Of a stretch of DNA of 22,030 nt, positions 1-7,445 are shown one piece after another. Position 1 is the first letter of the stretch, and each line of letters opens with the position of its first letter. Position numbers and translations under genes: made by a program. Source of the stretch: JBFGCA01 sp041567315. Lineage in GTDB: Bacteria > Acidobacteriota > Thermoanaerobaculia > Multivoradales > JAHEKO01. Below the pieces are notes generated by a model that did no database searches, had not been told where the DNA came from, and saw only the letters and a list, made by a program, of their open reading frames with translations. Location of the stretch: assembly GCA_041567315.1 (NCBI GenBank), contig JBFGCA010000079.1, positions 1 to 22,030 of the forward strand. The letters run 5' to 3'.

Positions 1-329
1 CCGTTGCCACCGCCACCGTTGCCACCGCCGCCACTGCGGTTGTTGCCTCCCCGGGCGCTCGCCCACACCGCTCGGTCGGCCCATACCCGCCGGATGCCCG
101 GCTCACGCGCCAGCCGCCGCGCCTGGTCGCGGGTCAGCTGCGCTGCTACCGCGTCGATGATCCCGAGCCGGTGGGTCACCTGCCCCCCGGCCGCGGCGAC
201 CAGGGCCGCGGCGTCGGAGCCCGTCCCGGCTTGCACGATGTAGGAGGAAGCGGACCAGGACCGGTGCAGGCCGGCCGCGAGCAGCAGGGCCAGGCCGGCG
301 CCGGCGAGGATTCCCAGCTTGTTGAACAT
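1..329 (-). CDS. Secreted subtilisin-like (S8) protease, N-terminal part (cut by window edge)
   Basis: The frame is open from an ATG at 329 to the window edge, giving 109 complete codons. GAGAGGAG lies about 6 nt upstream as a good ribosome binding site. Residues 1-26 form a signal peptide (Lys4, then a hydrophobic Leu/Ala/Gly stretch, then SWSAS). Residues 29-87 (SYIVQAG...AAALVAAAGGQVTHRL...VAAQLTRDQARRLAREPGIRRVWADR) follow the pattern of the inhibitor-I9 propeptide found in front of subtilisin-like serine proteases: an IVQ strand, a helix, a GG turn, and a final strand ending at the predicted catalytic-domain junction. From about residue 94 it enters a Gly/Asn-rich linker with GGGGN repeats. 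The catalytic domain would lie outside the window, so the protease call is inferred from the propeptide only. The protein would be exported. It is divergent from mlaE, with about 340 bp between them. Confidence 0.65.
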   Translation of the reverse strand, partial: MFNKLGILAGAGLALLLAAGLHRSWSASSYIVQAGTGSDAAALVAAAGGQVTHRLGIIDAVAAQLTRDQARRLAREPGIRRVWADRAVWASARGGNNRSGGGGNGGGGN

Positions 330-378
330 CCCGAGCTCCTCTCAAGAGGTCCGGCGCCAGGCACAGGCGCCAGCTCCG

Positions 379-435
379 AAAAACCAGGCCCTCCGTGTCG
401 GAAAAGAGCGGCGGACGTGTACCGACACGCCTGGT
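379..435 (-). terminator. Bulged stem-loop followed by a T run, upstream of the protease gene
   Basis: CGTGTCGG (394-401) pairs with CCGACACG (422-429), and beyond a 5-nt bulge ACCAGG (383-388) pairs with CCTGGT (430-435). The loop is 20 nt. Read on the minus strand, the stem ends in a run of five T (383-379), as in an intrinsic terminator. It lies about 55 nt upstream of the minus-strand protease start and no minus-strand gene precedes it here. It could therefore be a leader attenuator or simply a structured operator. Only the pairing is seen; the function is inferred. Confidence 0.4.
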
Positions 436-615
436 CAAGACAACAATCCGCGTACCATCGATTCATCGCCATGGCTGCATGGGCGCGGCCCGCCGGCGGG
501 GCGGCTCGTCGGGCCGGCGCGGGCGCGCGGACTGGGCGGCCTGGAAAAAAAGGGCCGCAGGGCACCACAAAAGAGGCTCGTGCCCGCCAGGCCACAGTCC
601 GGCGCGCAAACCGGG

Positions 616-621
616 TATCCT
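616..621 (+). promoter_or_regulatory. Candidate -10 box (TATCCT) for the mla operon
   Basis: TATCCT is an AT-containing island in GC-rich surroundings, 48 nt before the mlaE ATG. No clear -35 sequence is visible 16-18 nt upstream. The same hexamer occurs before the gamma-glutamyltransferase-like gene at 13313, and related TAnnnT sequences precede most other plus-strand genes here. Confidence 0.35.
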
Positions 622-669
622 CTGGCTGGCTCCGCCCCGGAGCCCCCCGCCAGCGGACCCACCCCGACG

Positions 670-1428
670 ATGTTCCCCCTTCCCGCGCTCCTGGAGTCCT
701 TCTTCCGCGAGGTCGGGCGGTTCTTCCTGCTGCTCTGGCGGGTGGTGGTGTGGACGCCCCGGCCGCCCTACGACTGGCGCCAGCTGCTGCGCCAGATGAC
801 TTGGGTGGGAGTCGACTCGCTGCCGGTGATCCTGCTCACCGCCATGTTCACCGGCATGGTGCTGGCGCTCCAGACCTTCAACGTGCTGGTGCGGTTCAAC
901 GCCGAGCGCTACGTCGGCTCGCTGGTGGCGCTGTCGATGGTGCGCGAGCTGTCGTGCGTGCTCGGCGGGCTGGTGATCGCCGGCCGCTCGGGCTCGGCGA
1001 TGGGCGCCGAGCTGGGGACCATGCGGGTGACCGAGCAGATCGACGCCCTCGAGGTGATGGCCACCGACCCGGTCCACTACCTGATGGTGCCGCGGGTGTG
1101 GGCCACGGTGCTGGTGCTGCCGCTGCTGATCGTCATCGGCGACGGCATCGGCATCTGGGGCGGCTATCTGGTGTCGGTGGTGCTGATGGGCGCCAACCCG
1201 GTGGGCTACGTGGAGAACACCTTCCAGTACATGCAGCTCAACGACCTGCTCTCGGGGCTGATCAAGGCCGCCTTCTTCGGGCTGCTGATCGCGGTCATCG
1301 GCTGTCAGAAGGGCCTCTACGCCAGCGGCGGCGCCGAAGGGGTGGGCCGCGCCACCACCCGCTCGGTGGTCCTGGCCTCGATCTCGATCCTGATCTCCGA
1401 CTTCTTCCTCACCAAGCTGCTGTTCTGA
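670..1428 (+). CDS. mlaE: MlaE-type ABC transporter permease (MCE/phospholipid transport)
   Basis: Product of 252 residues, the usual MlaE/YrbE size. It is the inner-membrane permease of an MCE-type system that moves phospholipids between inner and outer membrane. Several hydrophobic segments are visible (for example around VILLTAMFTGMVLALQ, LVALSMVRELSCVLGGLVIAG, VWATVLVLPLLIVIGDGIG, and LIKAAFFGLLIAVIGCQKG). The family's typical core is present: EL-GTMRVTEQIDALEVM and VG-ATTRSVV near the C-terminus. I chose ATG 670 because family homology begins here (FPLPALLESFFREVGRF). The longer upstream frame is not MlaE-like and has no signal. No strong ribosome binding site is seen. The stop lies 11 nt before mlaF, so the two are co-transcribed. 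Confidence 0.93.
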   Translation: MFPLPALLESFFREVGRFFLLLWRVVVWTPRPPYDWRQLLRQMTWVGVDSLPVILLTAMFTGMVLALQTFNVLVRFNAERYVGSLVALSMVRELSCVLGGLVIAGRSGSAMGAELGTMRVTEQIDALEVMATDPVHYLMVPRVWATVLVLPLLIVIGDGIGIWGGYLVSVVLMGANPVGYVENTFQYMQLNDLLSGLIKAAFFGLLIAVIGCQKGLYASGGAEGVGRATTRSVVLASISILISDFFLTKLLF

Positions 1429-1439
1429 GTCCGCCCGCC

Positions 1440-2207
1440 ATGCCCGCAGCCACCGACGCGCCGGTCAAGATCCGCATCCGCGACCTCCACAAGTCGTTCG
1501 ACGGCAAGGCGGTGCTGCGCGGCGTCGAGCTCGAGATCCGCCGGGGGGAGTCGATGGTGGTGGTCGGCGGCTCGGGCACCGGCAAGAGCGTGCTGCTCAA
1601 ACACGTCATCGGGCTGCTCAAGCCGGACCGCGGCACGGTCGAGGTCGACGGGGTGGCGGTCGAGACGCTCGGCTACCGGGAGATCGCCCGCTTCCGGCGG
1701 CGCTTCGGGATGGCCTTCCAGGAGGGGGCGCTGTTCGATTCGATGACGGTGGCCGAGAACGTGGCCTTCCCGCTCCGCCGCCGGGGCGAGCTGCGGCCGG
1801 ACGAGATCCGCCGGCGGGTGGCCGAGTGCCTGGCCGAGGTAGGGCTCGAGGACGTCGGCGAAAAGATGCCCTCCGAGCTGTCGGGTGGCATGCGGCGGCG
1901 GGTAGGCTTCGCCCGCGCCGTCGCCCACGAGCCCGAGATCCTGCTCTTCGACGAGCCCACCACCGGGCTCGACCCGGTCACCAAGCGGACCATCGACGCG
2001 CTGATCGTCGAGCTGCGCCGCCACCACGGGGCGACCACCGTCACCATCAGCCACGACATGCCCAGCGTGCTGCGGATCGCCGACCGCATCGCCATGCTCC
2101 ACGAGGGCACGATCGCCGCCGTCCTCACCCCCGACGAGTTCCGCCGCTCGTCCGACCCGCGGATCCGCGACTTCCTGAGCGGCGCCCTGCTGGCCGATTC
2201 CGCCTAG
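1440..2207 (+). CDS. mlaF: MlaF-type ABC transporter ATP-binding protein
   Basis: Product of 255 residues that provides the ATPase of the MlaFEBD-like lipid transporter on the cytoplasmic face. All ABC motifs are visible: Walker A GGSGTGKS (43-50), Q-loop Gln94 (MAFQEGALFDSMTV, the form typical of MlaF/Mkl), signature LSGGM (147-151), Walker B ILLFDEP (167-173) with TTGLDP as D-loop, and switch His205 (ISHD). ATG 1440 is 11 nt after the mlaE stop. The much longer frame that contains it upstream is non-homologous. No mlaB (STAS) gene is next to it. Confidence 0.94.
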   Translation: MPAATDAPVKIRIRDLHKSFDGKAVLRGVELEIRRGESMVVVGGSGTGKSVLLKHVIGLLKPDRGTVEVDGVAVETLGYREIARFRRRFGMAFQEGALFDSMTVAENVAFPLRRRGELRPDEIRRRVAECLAEVGLEDVGEKMPSELSGGMRRRVGFARAVAHEPEILLFDEPTTGLDPVTKRTIDALIVELRRHHGATTVTISHDMPSVLRIADRIAMLHEGTIAAVLTPDEFRRSSDPRIRDFLSGALLADSA

Positions 2208-2237
2208 CCATCGAACCAGACCCTTCCGGAGAGACCC

Positions 2238-3707
2238 ATGTCGCCAACCGTCAAAGTCGGAATCTTCATGACCGCCGCCCTGCTCCTGCTGGGGTGGTTG
2301 ATCCTGCGCGTCGAGGACCTGGCGCTCTTCCAGCCGCCGGGTCAGCGGGTCGAGGCGGTCTTCGACTCGGTGGCCGGGCTCGACGACAAGTCGTCGATAC
2401 GGGTCGCCGGGGTGAGGGTCGGACGGGTGGACGGCATCCGGCTGGAGGGCCAGCGGGCGGTCGTCACCCTGCTGCTCGAGCAGCCGGTGCCGCTCACCAC
2501 CGGGGCCGCGGCCACCATCGCCAACCTGGGCCTGCTGGGCGACAAGTACGTGATTCTCGACCCCGGTCCGGAGGGCGGCGAGCCGCTGGCGGCCGGCGCG
2601 CGGCTGCCCGGGACGACCCCGGTGGGCTTCGACGAGGCGATGGCCAAGGTCAACGAGCTGGGCGAGTCGCTGCAGACGGTGGTGGGCTCGCTGGCCGACG
2701 GCGAGGACAGCACCCTGGAGGCCCTGCCCCGGCTGCTCGACAGCCTCGAGCGAACCAGCAACGAGATCGGCGCGCTGGTGGCCGCCAACCGCCGGCAGGT
2801 CACCGCCACCGTCGACCACCTGGCGCGCTTCAGCGGCACCCTGGCCGACGAGCTGCCGCGGCTCACCCAGCAGATGGGCCGGGTGCTCGAGCAGGTCGAG
2901 GCGGTGGTGGCCGAGAACCGCGACCAGTTCCGCGACGGGCTGGGGCTGGTCCGCGAGGCCGCGGCCGGCGTCCGCACCTCGATCGACAACCTGAACGAGA
3001 TCACCGGGACCATCGCCAGCGGCGAGGGCACGATCGGCAAGCTGGTCTCGAGCGACGAGGCGCACGACTCGCTGGTCGCCGCCCTGGGCTCGGTCGAGGA
3101 GGGCGTCGCCACCCTCACCGACACCGTCGGCCGGGTCCAGAAGCTCCAGCTCGAGCTCGGCTTCGACAGCTACAACCTCGACGAGCTGGACGACTTCCGC
3201 AACGCCTTCAGCATCCGGCTGACGCCCCGCCCCAGCCGCTTCTACCAGCTCGAGCTGGTCGACGACCCACGCGGCAAGGTGCGGACCCGCACCGACGTCA
3301 CCACCACCACACTGCCCGACGGCGCGGTCGAGACCACCACCGTCCGCCGGGTGACCACCGAGGACGACCTCACCCTCTCGGCCCAGGTCGGCTTCCGCCT
3401 GGGCGACGCCCGGGTGCGGGCCGGGGTGTTCGAGTCGGCCGGCGGCGCCGGCCTCGACTATGGCCTCTTCGACGAGCGGCTGTGGCTGTCGCTCGAGGCC
3501 TTCGACTTCGGTCGCGAGGAGGACCTCGACCCGCGGCTGCGGCTCACCGGCCGCTTCCGGCTCCATCCCAACTTCCACCTCCTGGCCGGCTACGACGACT
3601 TCCTGGAGAGCGACCGCAGCTCGCTGTTCTTCGGCGGCGGCCTGAGCTGGACCGACGACGACCTCAAATACCTGCTCGGCTCGCTCCCCCTGGCCGGCGG
3701 GCTGTAG
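2238..3707 (+). CDS. mlaD: MlaD-family MCE protein with coiled coil and C-terminal barrel-like domain
   Basis: Product of 489 residues, against about 180 for E. coli MlaD. GGAGAGA lies 7 nt before ATG 2238. Residues 7-24 are the inner-membrane anchor. Residues about 35-128 form one MCE domain (VEAVFDSVAGLDDKSSIRVAGVRVGRV, then TIANLGLLGDKYVILDPG). Residues about 130-305 are heptad-like helix with repeated TV/LADELPRL/ITGTIASGEGTIGKL segments, long enough to span much of the periplasm. From about 310 to 489 the sequence turns into alternating strands with short turns (SIRLTPRPSRFYQLELVDDP, DLTLSAQVGFRLG, VRAGVFESAGGAGLDYGL, LWLSLEAFDFG, DDDLKYLLGS), which resembles an outer-membrane barrel or half-barrel. 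The MCE assignment is firm. The barrel is inferred from the strand pattern. It follows mlaF by 30 nt, and no mlaC or mlaA is nearby. Confidence 0.88.
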   Translation: MSPTVKVGIFMTAALLLLGWLILRVEDLALFQPPGQRVEAVFDSVAGLDDKSSIRVAGVRVGRVDGIRLEGQRAVVTLLLEQPVPLTTGAAATIANLGLLGDKYVILDPGPEGGEPLAAGARLPGTTPVGFDEAMAKVNELGESLQTVVGSLADGEDSTLEALPRLLDSLERTSNEIGALVAANRRQVTATVDHLARFSGTLADELPRLTQQMGRVLEQVEAVVAENRDQFRDGLGLVREAAAGVRTSIDNLNEITGTIASGEGTIGKLVSSDEAHDSLVAALGSVEEGVATLTDTVGRVQKLQLELGFDSYNLDELDDFRNAFSIRLTPRPSRFYQLELVDDPRGKVRTRTDVTTTTLPDGAVETTTVRRVTTEDDLTLSAQVGFRLGDARVRAGVFESAGGAGLDYGLFDERLWLSLEAFDFGREEDLDPRLRLTGRFRLHPNFHLLAGYDDFLESDRSSLFFGGGLSWTDDDLKYLLGSLPLAGGL

Positions 3708-3731
3708 GGAACCGCGTCGCAGGGCTTGCGG

Positions 3732-3737
3732 TAACCT
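3732..3737 (+). promoter_or_regulatory. Candidate -10 box (TAACCT) of a leaderless phosphofructokinase transcript
   Basis: TAACCT ends 7 nt before the GTG start at 3745, and no Shine-Dalgarno sequence lies between. That is the spacing expected if transcription starts at the first base of the start codon. No clear -35 box is visible. Confidence 0.4.
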
Positions 3738-3744
3738 CTCCCGG

Positions 3745-5079
3745 GTGTCCGGAACGCCCTCCTTCGAGATCGAGCGGCTGGGGCCGGCGGAGCGGCCGAG
3801 CCCGGTGACGGTGCCGTCGGACGAGGTGTTCGTCGACGACTCGACGCGCCTCTTTCTCGACCCCCACCTGGAGTCGGTGCGGCGCGACCTGGCGGCCGGG
3901 CGCGAGCCGCCCGGCTTCGAGGTGGCCGGTCCGCGCGCCCGCATCTTCTTCGACCCGGAGACGACGCGGGCGGCGATCGCCACCTGCGGCGGGCTGTCGC
4001 CGGGTCTCAACGACGTCATCCGGGCGCTGGTGCTGGCGCTGTGGCACCGATACGGGTTGCGCGAGATCTTCGGCGTCGGGCACGGCTACCAGGGCCTGCG
4101 CCGCCGGCATCCCGAGTGGCGGCCGCTCGAGCCGGAGACCGTGCGGCACATCCACGAGCAGGGCGGCACCCTGCTCGGCACCTCGCGCGGCACCCCGCCG
4201 ACCGCCGAGATCGTCGATTCGCTCCAGGCCAAGGGCATCGACCTGTTCTTTCCCATCGGCGGCGACGGCACCATGCGCGGGGCGCTCGAGATCAGCCGGG
4301 AGGCGGCGCGGCGCGGGCTGCCGCTGGCGGTGGTGGCGCTGCCCAAGACGATCGACAACGACATCCCTTTCGTGCGCCGCTCGTTCGGGTTCGAGACCGC
4401 GGTGATGCGGGCCAGCGACGCGGTGCGCTCGGCCCACCTCGAGGCCCAGTCGGTCCACCGCGGGATCGGCCTGGTCAAGCTGATGGGCCGCCACTCGGGC
4501 TACGTCGCGGCCAGCGCGGCGCTGGCCACCGGCCACGCCAACTTCTGTCTGGTGCCCGAGGTGGAGTGGAGCCTGGAGGGCGCGGGCGGGCTCTTGAGCC
4601 TGCTCGAGGAGCGGTTGGCCGAGCGCTCGCACGCCCTCATCGTGGTCGCCGAGGGGGCCGGCCAGTACTACTTCAAGGACACCGGCGAGCGCGACCCCTC
4701 GGGCAACCGCAAGCTGGGGGACGTCGGGCTCTACCTCAAGCACCGGCTGGTCGAGCACTTCAAGGCCCGCGGCGCACCGGTGCGGCTCAAGTACATCGAC
4801 CCCAGCTACCTGGTGCGCTCGGCCCCGGCCAACCCCAGCGACTCGCTGCACTGCGCGCGGCTGGCCCAGAACGCGGTCCACGCGGCGATGGCCGGCCGGA
4901 CCGCGATGCTGCTCGGCTACTGGCACGGGCGGCTGACCCACGTGCCGCTGGCGGCGCTGGCCGGCCGCACCCGCGCCATCAACCCGCGCGGCGAGCTGTG
5001 GTGGAACGTACTGGAGTCGACCGGGCAGCCGGTCAGGATCGGCGACCCGGCGCTCATCGACCCGGCGCGGCTGGCCTGA
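3745..5079 (+). CDS. pfkA: 6-phosphofructokinase, long PfkA-family form
   Basis: Product of 444 residues; bacterial short PfkA is about 320. It phosphorylates fructose 6-phosphate to the 1,6-bisphosphate in glycolysis. Visible motifs: CGGLSPGLNDVIR (81-93, nucleotide-binding start of the domain), GGDGT (172-176), PKTIDND (200-206, with the catalytic Asp of TIDND), MGRHSGY (247-253) and YIDPSYLVRS (350-359). From family knowledge, Gly in GGDG points to ATP as phosphoryl donor, whereas pyrophosphate enzymes have GGDD. PKTIDND, with Lys, is shared by pyrophosphate enzymes and by the plant/trypanosome-type ATP enzymes, so this belongs to the latter mixed clade. Residues 1-75 are an N-terminal extension typical of that clade. 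Start GTG 3745 has no ribosome binding site. The stop overlaps the next gene's ATG (TGATG). Confidence 0.92.
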   Translation: MSGTPSFEIERLGPAERPSPVTVPSDEVFVDDSTRLFLDPHLESVRRDLAAGREPPGFEVAGPRARIFFDPETTRAAIATCGGLSPGLNDVIRALVLALWHRYGLREIFGVGHGYQGLRRRHPEWRPLEPETVRHIHEQGGTLLGTSRGTPPTAEIVDSLQAKGIDLFFPIGGDGTMRGALEISREAARRGLPLAVVALPKTIDNDIPFVRRSFGFETAVMRASDAVRSAHLEAQSVHRGIGLVKLMGRHSGYVAASAALATGHANFCLVPEVEWSLEGAGGLLSLLEERLAERSHALIVVAEGAGQYYFKDTGERDPSGNRKLGDVGLYLKHRLVEHFKARGAPVRLKYIDPSYLVRSAPANPSDSLHCARLAQNAVHAAMAGRTAMLLGYWHGRLTHVPLAALAGRTRAINPRGELWWNVLESTGQPVRIGDPALIDPARLA

Positions 5080-6059
5080 TGCCGGTCGCAACGCTCGACC
5101 GGCCGGCCCTGGCGGAGCTCCGCGACGCCGCCGGGCGGCTGGCGGGGCGGATCGTCCGCACCCCGCTGGTGCGGCTGGCCGAGGAGACGCCGGCCGAGAT
5201 CTGGCTCAAGCTCGAGAACCTCCAGCCGATCGGCTCGTTCAAGGTGCGCGGGGCCGGCAACGCCATGCTGCTGGCCGGCCGGCGGCGGCTGGCCGGCGGC
5301 GTCTACACCGCCAGCGCCGGCAACATGGCCCAGGGGGTGGCGTGGTGGGCGCGGCGGCTGGAGACCCGCTGCTCGGTGGTGGTGCCCGAGGGCGCGCCAG
5401 CCACCAAGCTCGAAGCCATCGAGCGGCTCGGGGGCCGCGCGGTGCGGGTGCCGTTCGAGGATTGGTGGCGGGTGCTGGTCGAGCACCGCTACGCCGGGCT
5501 CGAGGGGCTGTTCATCCACCCGGTGAGCGACCCGGCGGTGATCGCCGGCAACGGCACCATCGGCCTGGAGATCGTCGAGGACCTGCCGGCCGTCGACACG
5601 GTCATCGTCCCCTACGGCGGCGGCGGCCTCTCCTGCGGCATCGCCGCCGCGGTCAAGACGCTGCGGCCGCAGGTGCGGGTGCTGGCCGCCGAGGTCGATG
5701 GCGCGGCGCCGCTCGCCGCCGCGCTGGCCGCCGGCCGGCCGGTCGAGATCGACTACCGCCGGAGCTTCGTCGACGGCATCGGCGGCAAGAACGTGCTCCG
5801 CGAGATGTGGCCGCTGGCCCGCGACCTCCTCGACGGCTCGATCGTGGTCGGCGCCAAAGAGGTGGCGGCGGCGGTGCGGCTGCTGGCGGTGCGCAACCGG
5901 GTGGTGGCCGAGGGCGCCGGCGCAGTGGCGGTGGCGGCGGCGCTCGGCGGCCGGGCCGGGGGCGACACTGCCGTCGGCAGCCCGGTGGCCTGCGTCGTCT
6001 CTGGCGGCAACCTCGACGCCGAAAAGCTGGCGGTCATCCTCGGCGGCGGAGTACCCTGA
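5079..6059 (+). CDS. PLP-dependent threonine/serine dehydratase (no ACT domain)
   Basis: Product of 326 residues, fold-type II pyridoxal-phosphate enzyme. It probably deaminates threonine (to 2-oxobutyrate) or serine (to pyruvate). Visible: GSFKVRGA with Schiff-base Lys55, TASAGN (77-82) substrate loop, the glycine-rich phosphate-binding loop GGGGL (180-184), VAEGAGA (276-282) and the C-terminal VSGGN (307-311). There is no C-terminal ACT-like regulatory domain, so it resembles catabolic threonine dehydratase or serine racemase rather than isoleucine-regulated biosynthetic IlvA. The ATG shares its A with the TGA of the phosphofructokinase gene, which implies translational coupling. Exact substrate cannot be told from sequence. 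Confidence 0.88.
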   Translation: MPVATLDRPALAELRDAAGRLAGRIVRTPLVRLAEETPAEIWLKLENLQPIGSFKVRGAGNAMLLAGRRRLAGGVYTASAGNMAQGVAWWARRLETRCSVVVPEGAPATKLEAIERLGGRAVRVPFEDWWRVLVEHRYAGLEGLFIHPVSDPAVIAGNGTIGLEIVEDLPAVDTVIVPYGGGGLSCGIAAAVKTLRPQVRVLAAEVDGAAPLAAALAAGRPVEIDYRRSFVDGIGGKNVLREMWPLARDLLDGSIVVGAKEVAAAVRLLAVRNRVVAEGAGAVAVAAALGGRAGGDTAVGSPVACVVSGGNLDAEKLAVILGGGVP

Positions 6060-6075
6060 GCGCCGGGGAACCTCC

Positions 6076-7320
6076 ATGCCGAGCGAGCTCGAGACCTTCC
6101 GCGTCCTGGGCGAAGCGCTGGCCATCGGCCTGCTGGTAGGGGTCGAGCGCTACCGCGGCCGCGGTCCGGGGGAAAAGAAGGCCGCCGGGGTGCGCACCTT
6201 CGCCCTCTTCGCGCTGCTGGGCGCGGTCTGCGGCATCCTCGACGAGACCCTGCTGACCGGGATCACCTTCACCGCGGTGGCGGCGCTGGTGCTGGCCGGC
6301 TACGCGCGCTCACCGGCCGAGGCACTGGGGATGACCACCGAGTTCGCCGCCCTGCTGGTCTTCTGGCTCGGCTTCCTGCTCCGCACCCACGAGCTGCCGG
6401 CGATCAGCCTGGGGATCGTGCTGACCATCTTCCTGGCCTCCAAGCGGCCGCTCCACGACTTCGTCAAGGAGCGGATCAGCGAGGCCGAGTTCGAGGCCAC
6501 CTTGAAGTTCCTGGCCGTGGTGCTGGTGGTCTACCCGGTGCTCCCCGACCAGGCGATGGGGCCGTTGGGCTTCTTCAACCCGCGCCAGGTCTGGGGCCTG
6601 GTCATCCTGGTCTCGACCCTGAGCTACGCCGGCTACTTCCTGATCCGCTGGCTGGGGCCGCGCCGCGGCCTCGGCGTCGCCAGCCTGGCCGGCGGCGTGG
6701 TGTCGACCACCGCGGTCACCATGTCGCTCGCCGACCGCGCCCGTCAGCACCCCGAGGCCAGCCGGCTGTGCGGCGTCGTCGCCGTGGTGGCCAACGCGGT
6801 CCAGGGGCCACGGCTGCTGCTTCTCTTGTGGGTGGTCGACCGCGAGCTGGCGCGGACGCTGCTCGTCCCGCTGCTGGGGATGGCCGCGGTCGGGCTGGCC
6901 GGCGGCTGGCTGCTCTCCCGGCGGCTGCGCGGCGGCGAGGACCTGCGCTTCCCGCTCCAGAACCCCTACTCGCTGGCCCCGGCGCTCAAGTTCGGGCTGT
7001 TCTTCGTCGCCGTCCTGCTGGTGGTGCGGCTGGCCGGCCAGGCGCTGGGCGACCGCGGCTTCCTGCTGGCCAGCGCCCTGGCCGGCACCGGCAGCGCCAG
7101 CGCCGCCCTGCTGTCGCTCGCCCAGCTCACCGGCAAGAGCGCCCTGGCCGGCCCGGTGGCGGCCGCCGCGGCGCTTATCGCCGTCGCCGCCAACGCCGCC
7201 GCCAAGTTTCTCCTGGCCCTCGTCAACGGCACCCGCCCGATGGCCCTCTGGCTCGGCGGCGGCCTCCTCACCATGGTGGCCACCGGCTTCGCCCTCCTCT
7301 ACCTAGGCGCGGGCCACTAG
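6076..7320 (+). CDS. MgtC/SapB-DUF4010 family integral membrane protein
   Basis: Product of 414 residues, almost wholly hydrophobic with about 10-12 predicted membrane segments. The N-terminal half begins with the MgtC/SapB signature (LGEALAIGLLVGVERYRGRG at 11-30, then AAGVRTFALFALLGAV at 36-51), and the C-terminal half matches the DUF4010 pattern (LSYAGYFLIRWLG, GGVVSTTAVTMSLADRAR, LAGTGSASAALLSLA). Proteins of this architecture are common, and their transported ligand is unknown; MgtC itself is linked to magnesium stress and to inhibition of F-ATPase. ATG 6076 is 16 nt after the dehydratase stop. A TACCCT -10-like hexamer overlaps that stop (6052-6057). A strong stem-loop follows at 7355. 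Confidence 0.85.
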   Translation: MPSELETFRVLGEALAIGLLVGVERYRGRGPGEKKAAGVRTFALFALLGAVCGILDETLLTGITFTAVAALVLAGYARSPAEALGMTTEFAALLVFWLGFLLRTHELPAISLGIVLTIFLASKRPLHDFVKERISEAEFEATLKFLAVVLVVYPVLPDQAMGPLGFFNPRQVWGLVILVSTLSYAGYFLIRWLGPRRGLGVASLAGGVVSTTAVTMSLADRARQHPEASRLCGVVAVVANAVQGPRLLLLLWVVDRELARTLLVPLLGMAAVGLAGGWLLSRRLRGGEDLRFPLQNPYSLAPALKFGLFFVAVLLVVRLAGQALGDRGFLLASALAGTGSASAALLSLAQLTGKSALAGPVAAAAALIAVAANAAAKFLLALVNGTRPMALWLGGGLLTMVATGFALLYLGAGH

Positions 7321-7354
7321 ACCGGGATCCGCAGAGCAACGGTCTCAAGAAAAG

Positions 7355-7385
7355 CGGCGGCCGGCGGAAGAACCGCCGGCCGCCG
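7355..7385. terminator. Strong 13-bp stem-loop, probably bidirectional terminator between convergent genes
   Basis: A perfect 13-bp GC-only stem (7355-7367 with 7373-7385) closes a 5-nt AAGAA loop. It lies between the stops of the MgtC-family gene (+, 7320) and the small secreted protein gene (-, 7446). Read on the minus strand it is followed by a T-rich stretch (CTTTTCTT, about 7347-7354), so it is best as intrinsic terminator for the minus-strand gene. The plus-strand side lacks a T run. Confidence 0.7.
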
Positions 7386-7445
7386 GGTTCACGCTTGCTC
7401 GCTGTCCGGCGGCGTCGAGCCGCAGGGAGCGAGGCTGGTTGGGGG

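Larger units (their letters stand above)
330..669. other. Intergenic region between divergent protease and mlaE genes
   Basis: This stretch of 340 bases has no convincing gene. It holds the protease ribosome binding site (about 335-342), a short GGCGCC/GGCGCC hairpin (353-370), the bulged stem-loop at 383-435, a second small hairpin around an A7 run (about 536-558, GCGGCC/GGCCGC) and a -10-like TATCCT at 616-621. The plus-strand reading frames that run through it have no start signals or recognisable protein content. They look like the usual GC-rich open frames. Confidence 0.5.

Noticed and set aside
1..60. Short (GGTGGCGGTGGCAAC)-type repeat as a possible microsatellite or CRISPR-like array
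   Set aside because: In the protease frame it encodes a GGGGN linker and has only two or three units, so it is a coding low-complexity linker.
171..1439. In-frame upstream extension of mlaF through the protease and mlaE region
   Set aside because: The extension overlaps mlaE in another frame and lacks homology. MlaF homology starts at 1440.
1317..4019. 900-codon open frame on the minus strand across mlaE, mlaF, mlaD and the phosphofructokinase start
   Set aside because: It is antisense to four recognisable plus-strand genes, and its translation is a low-complexity run of Gln, Gly, Ala, Val and Arg with no family content. High GC removes stops.
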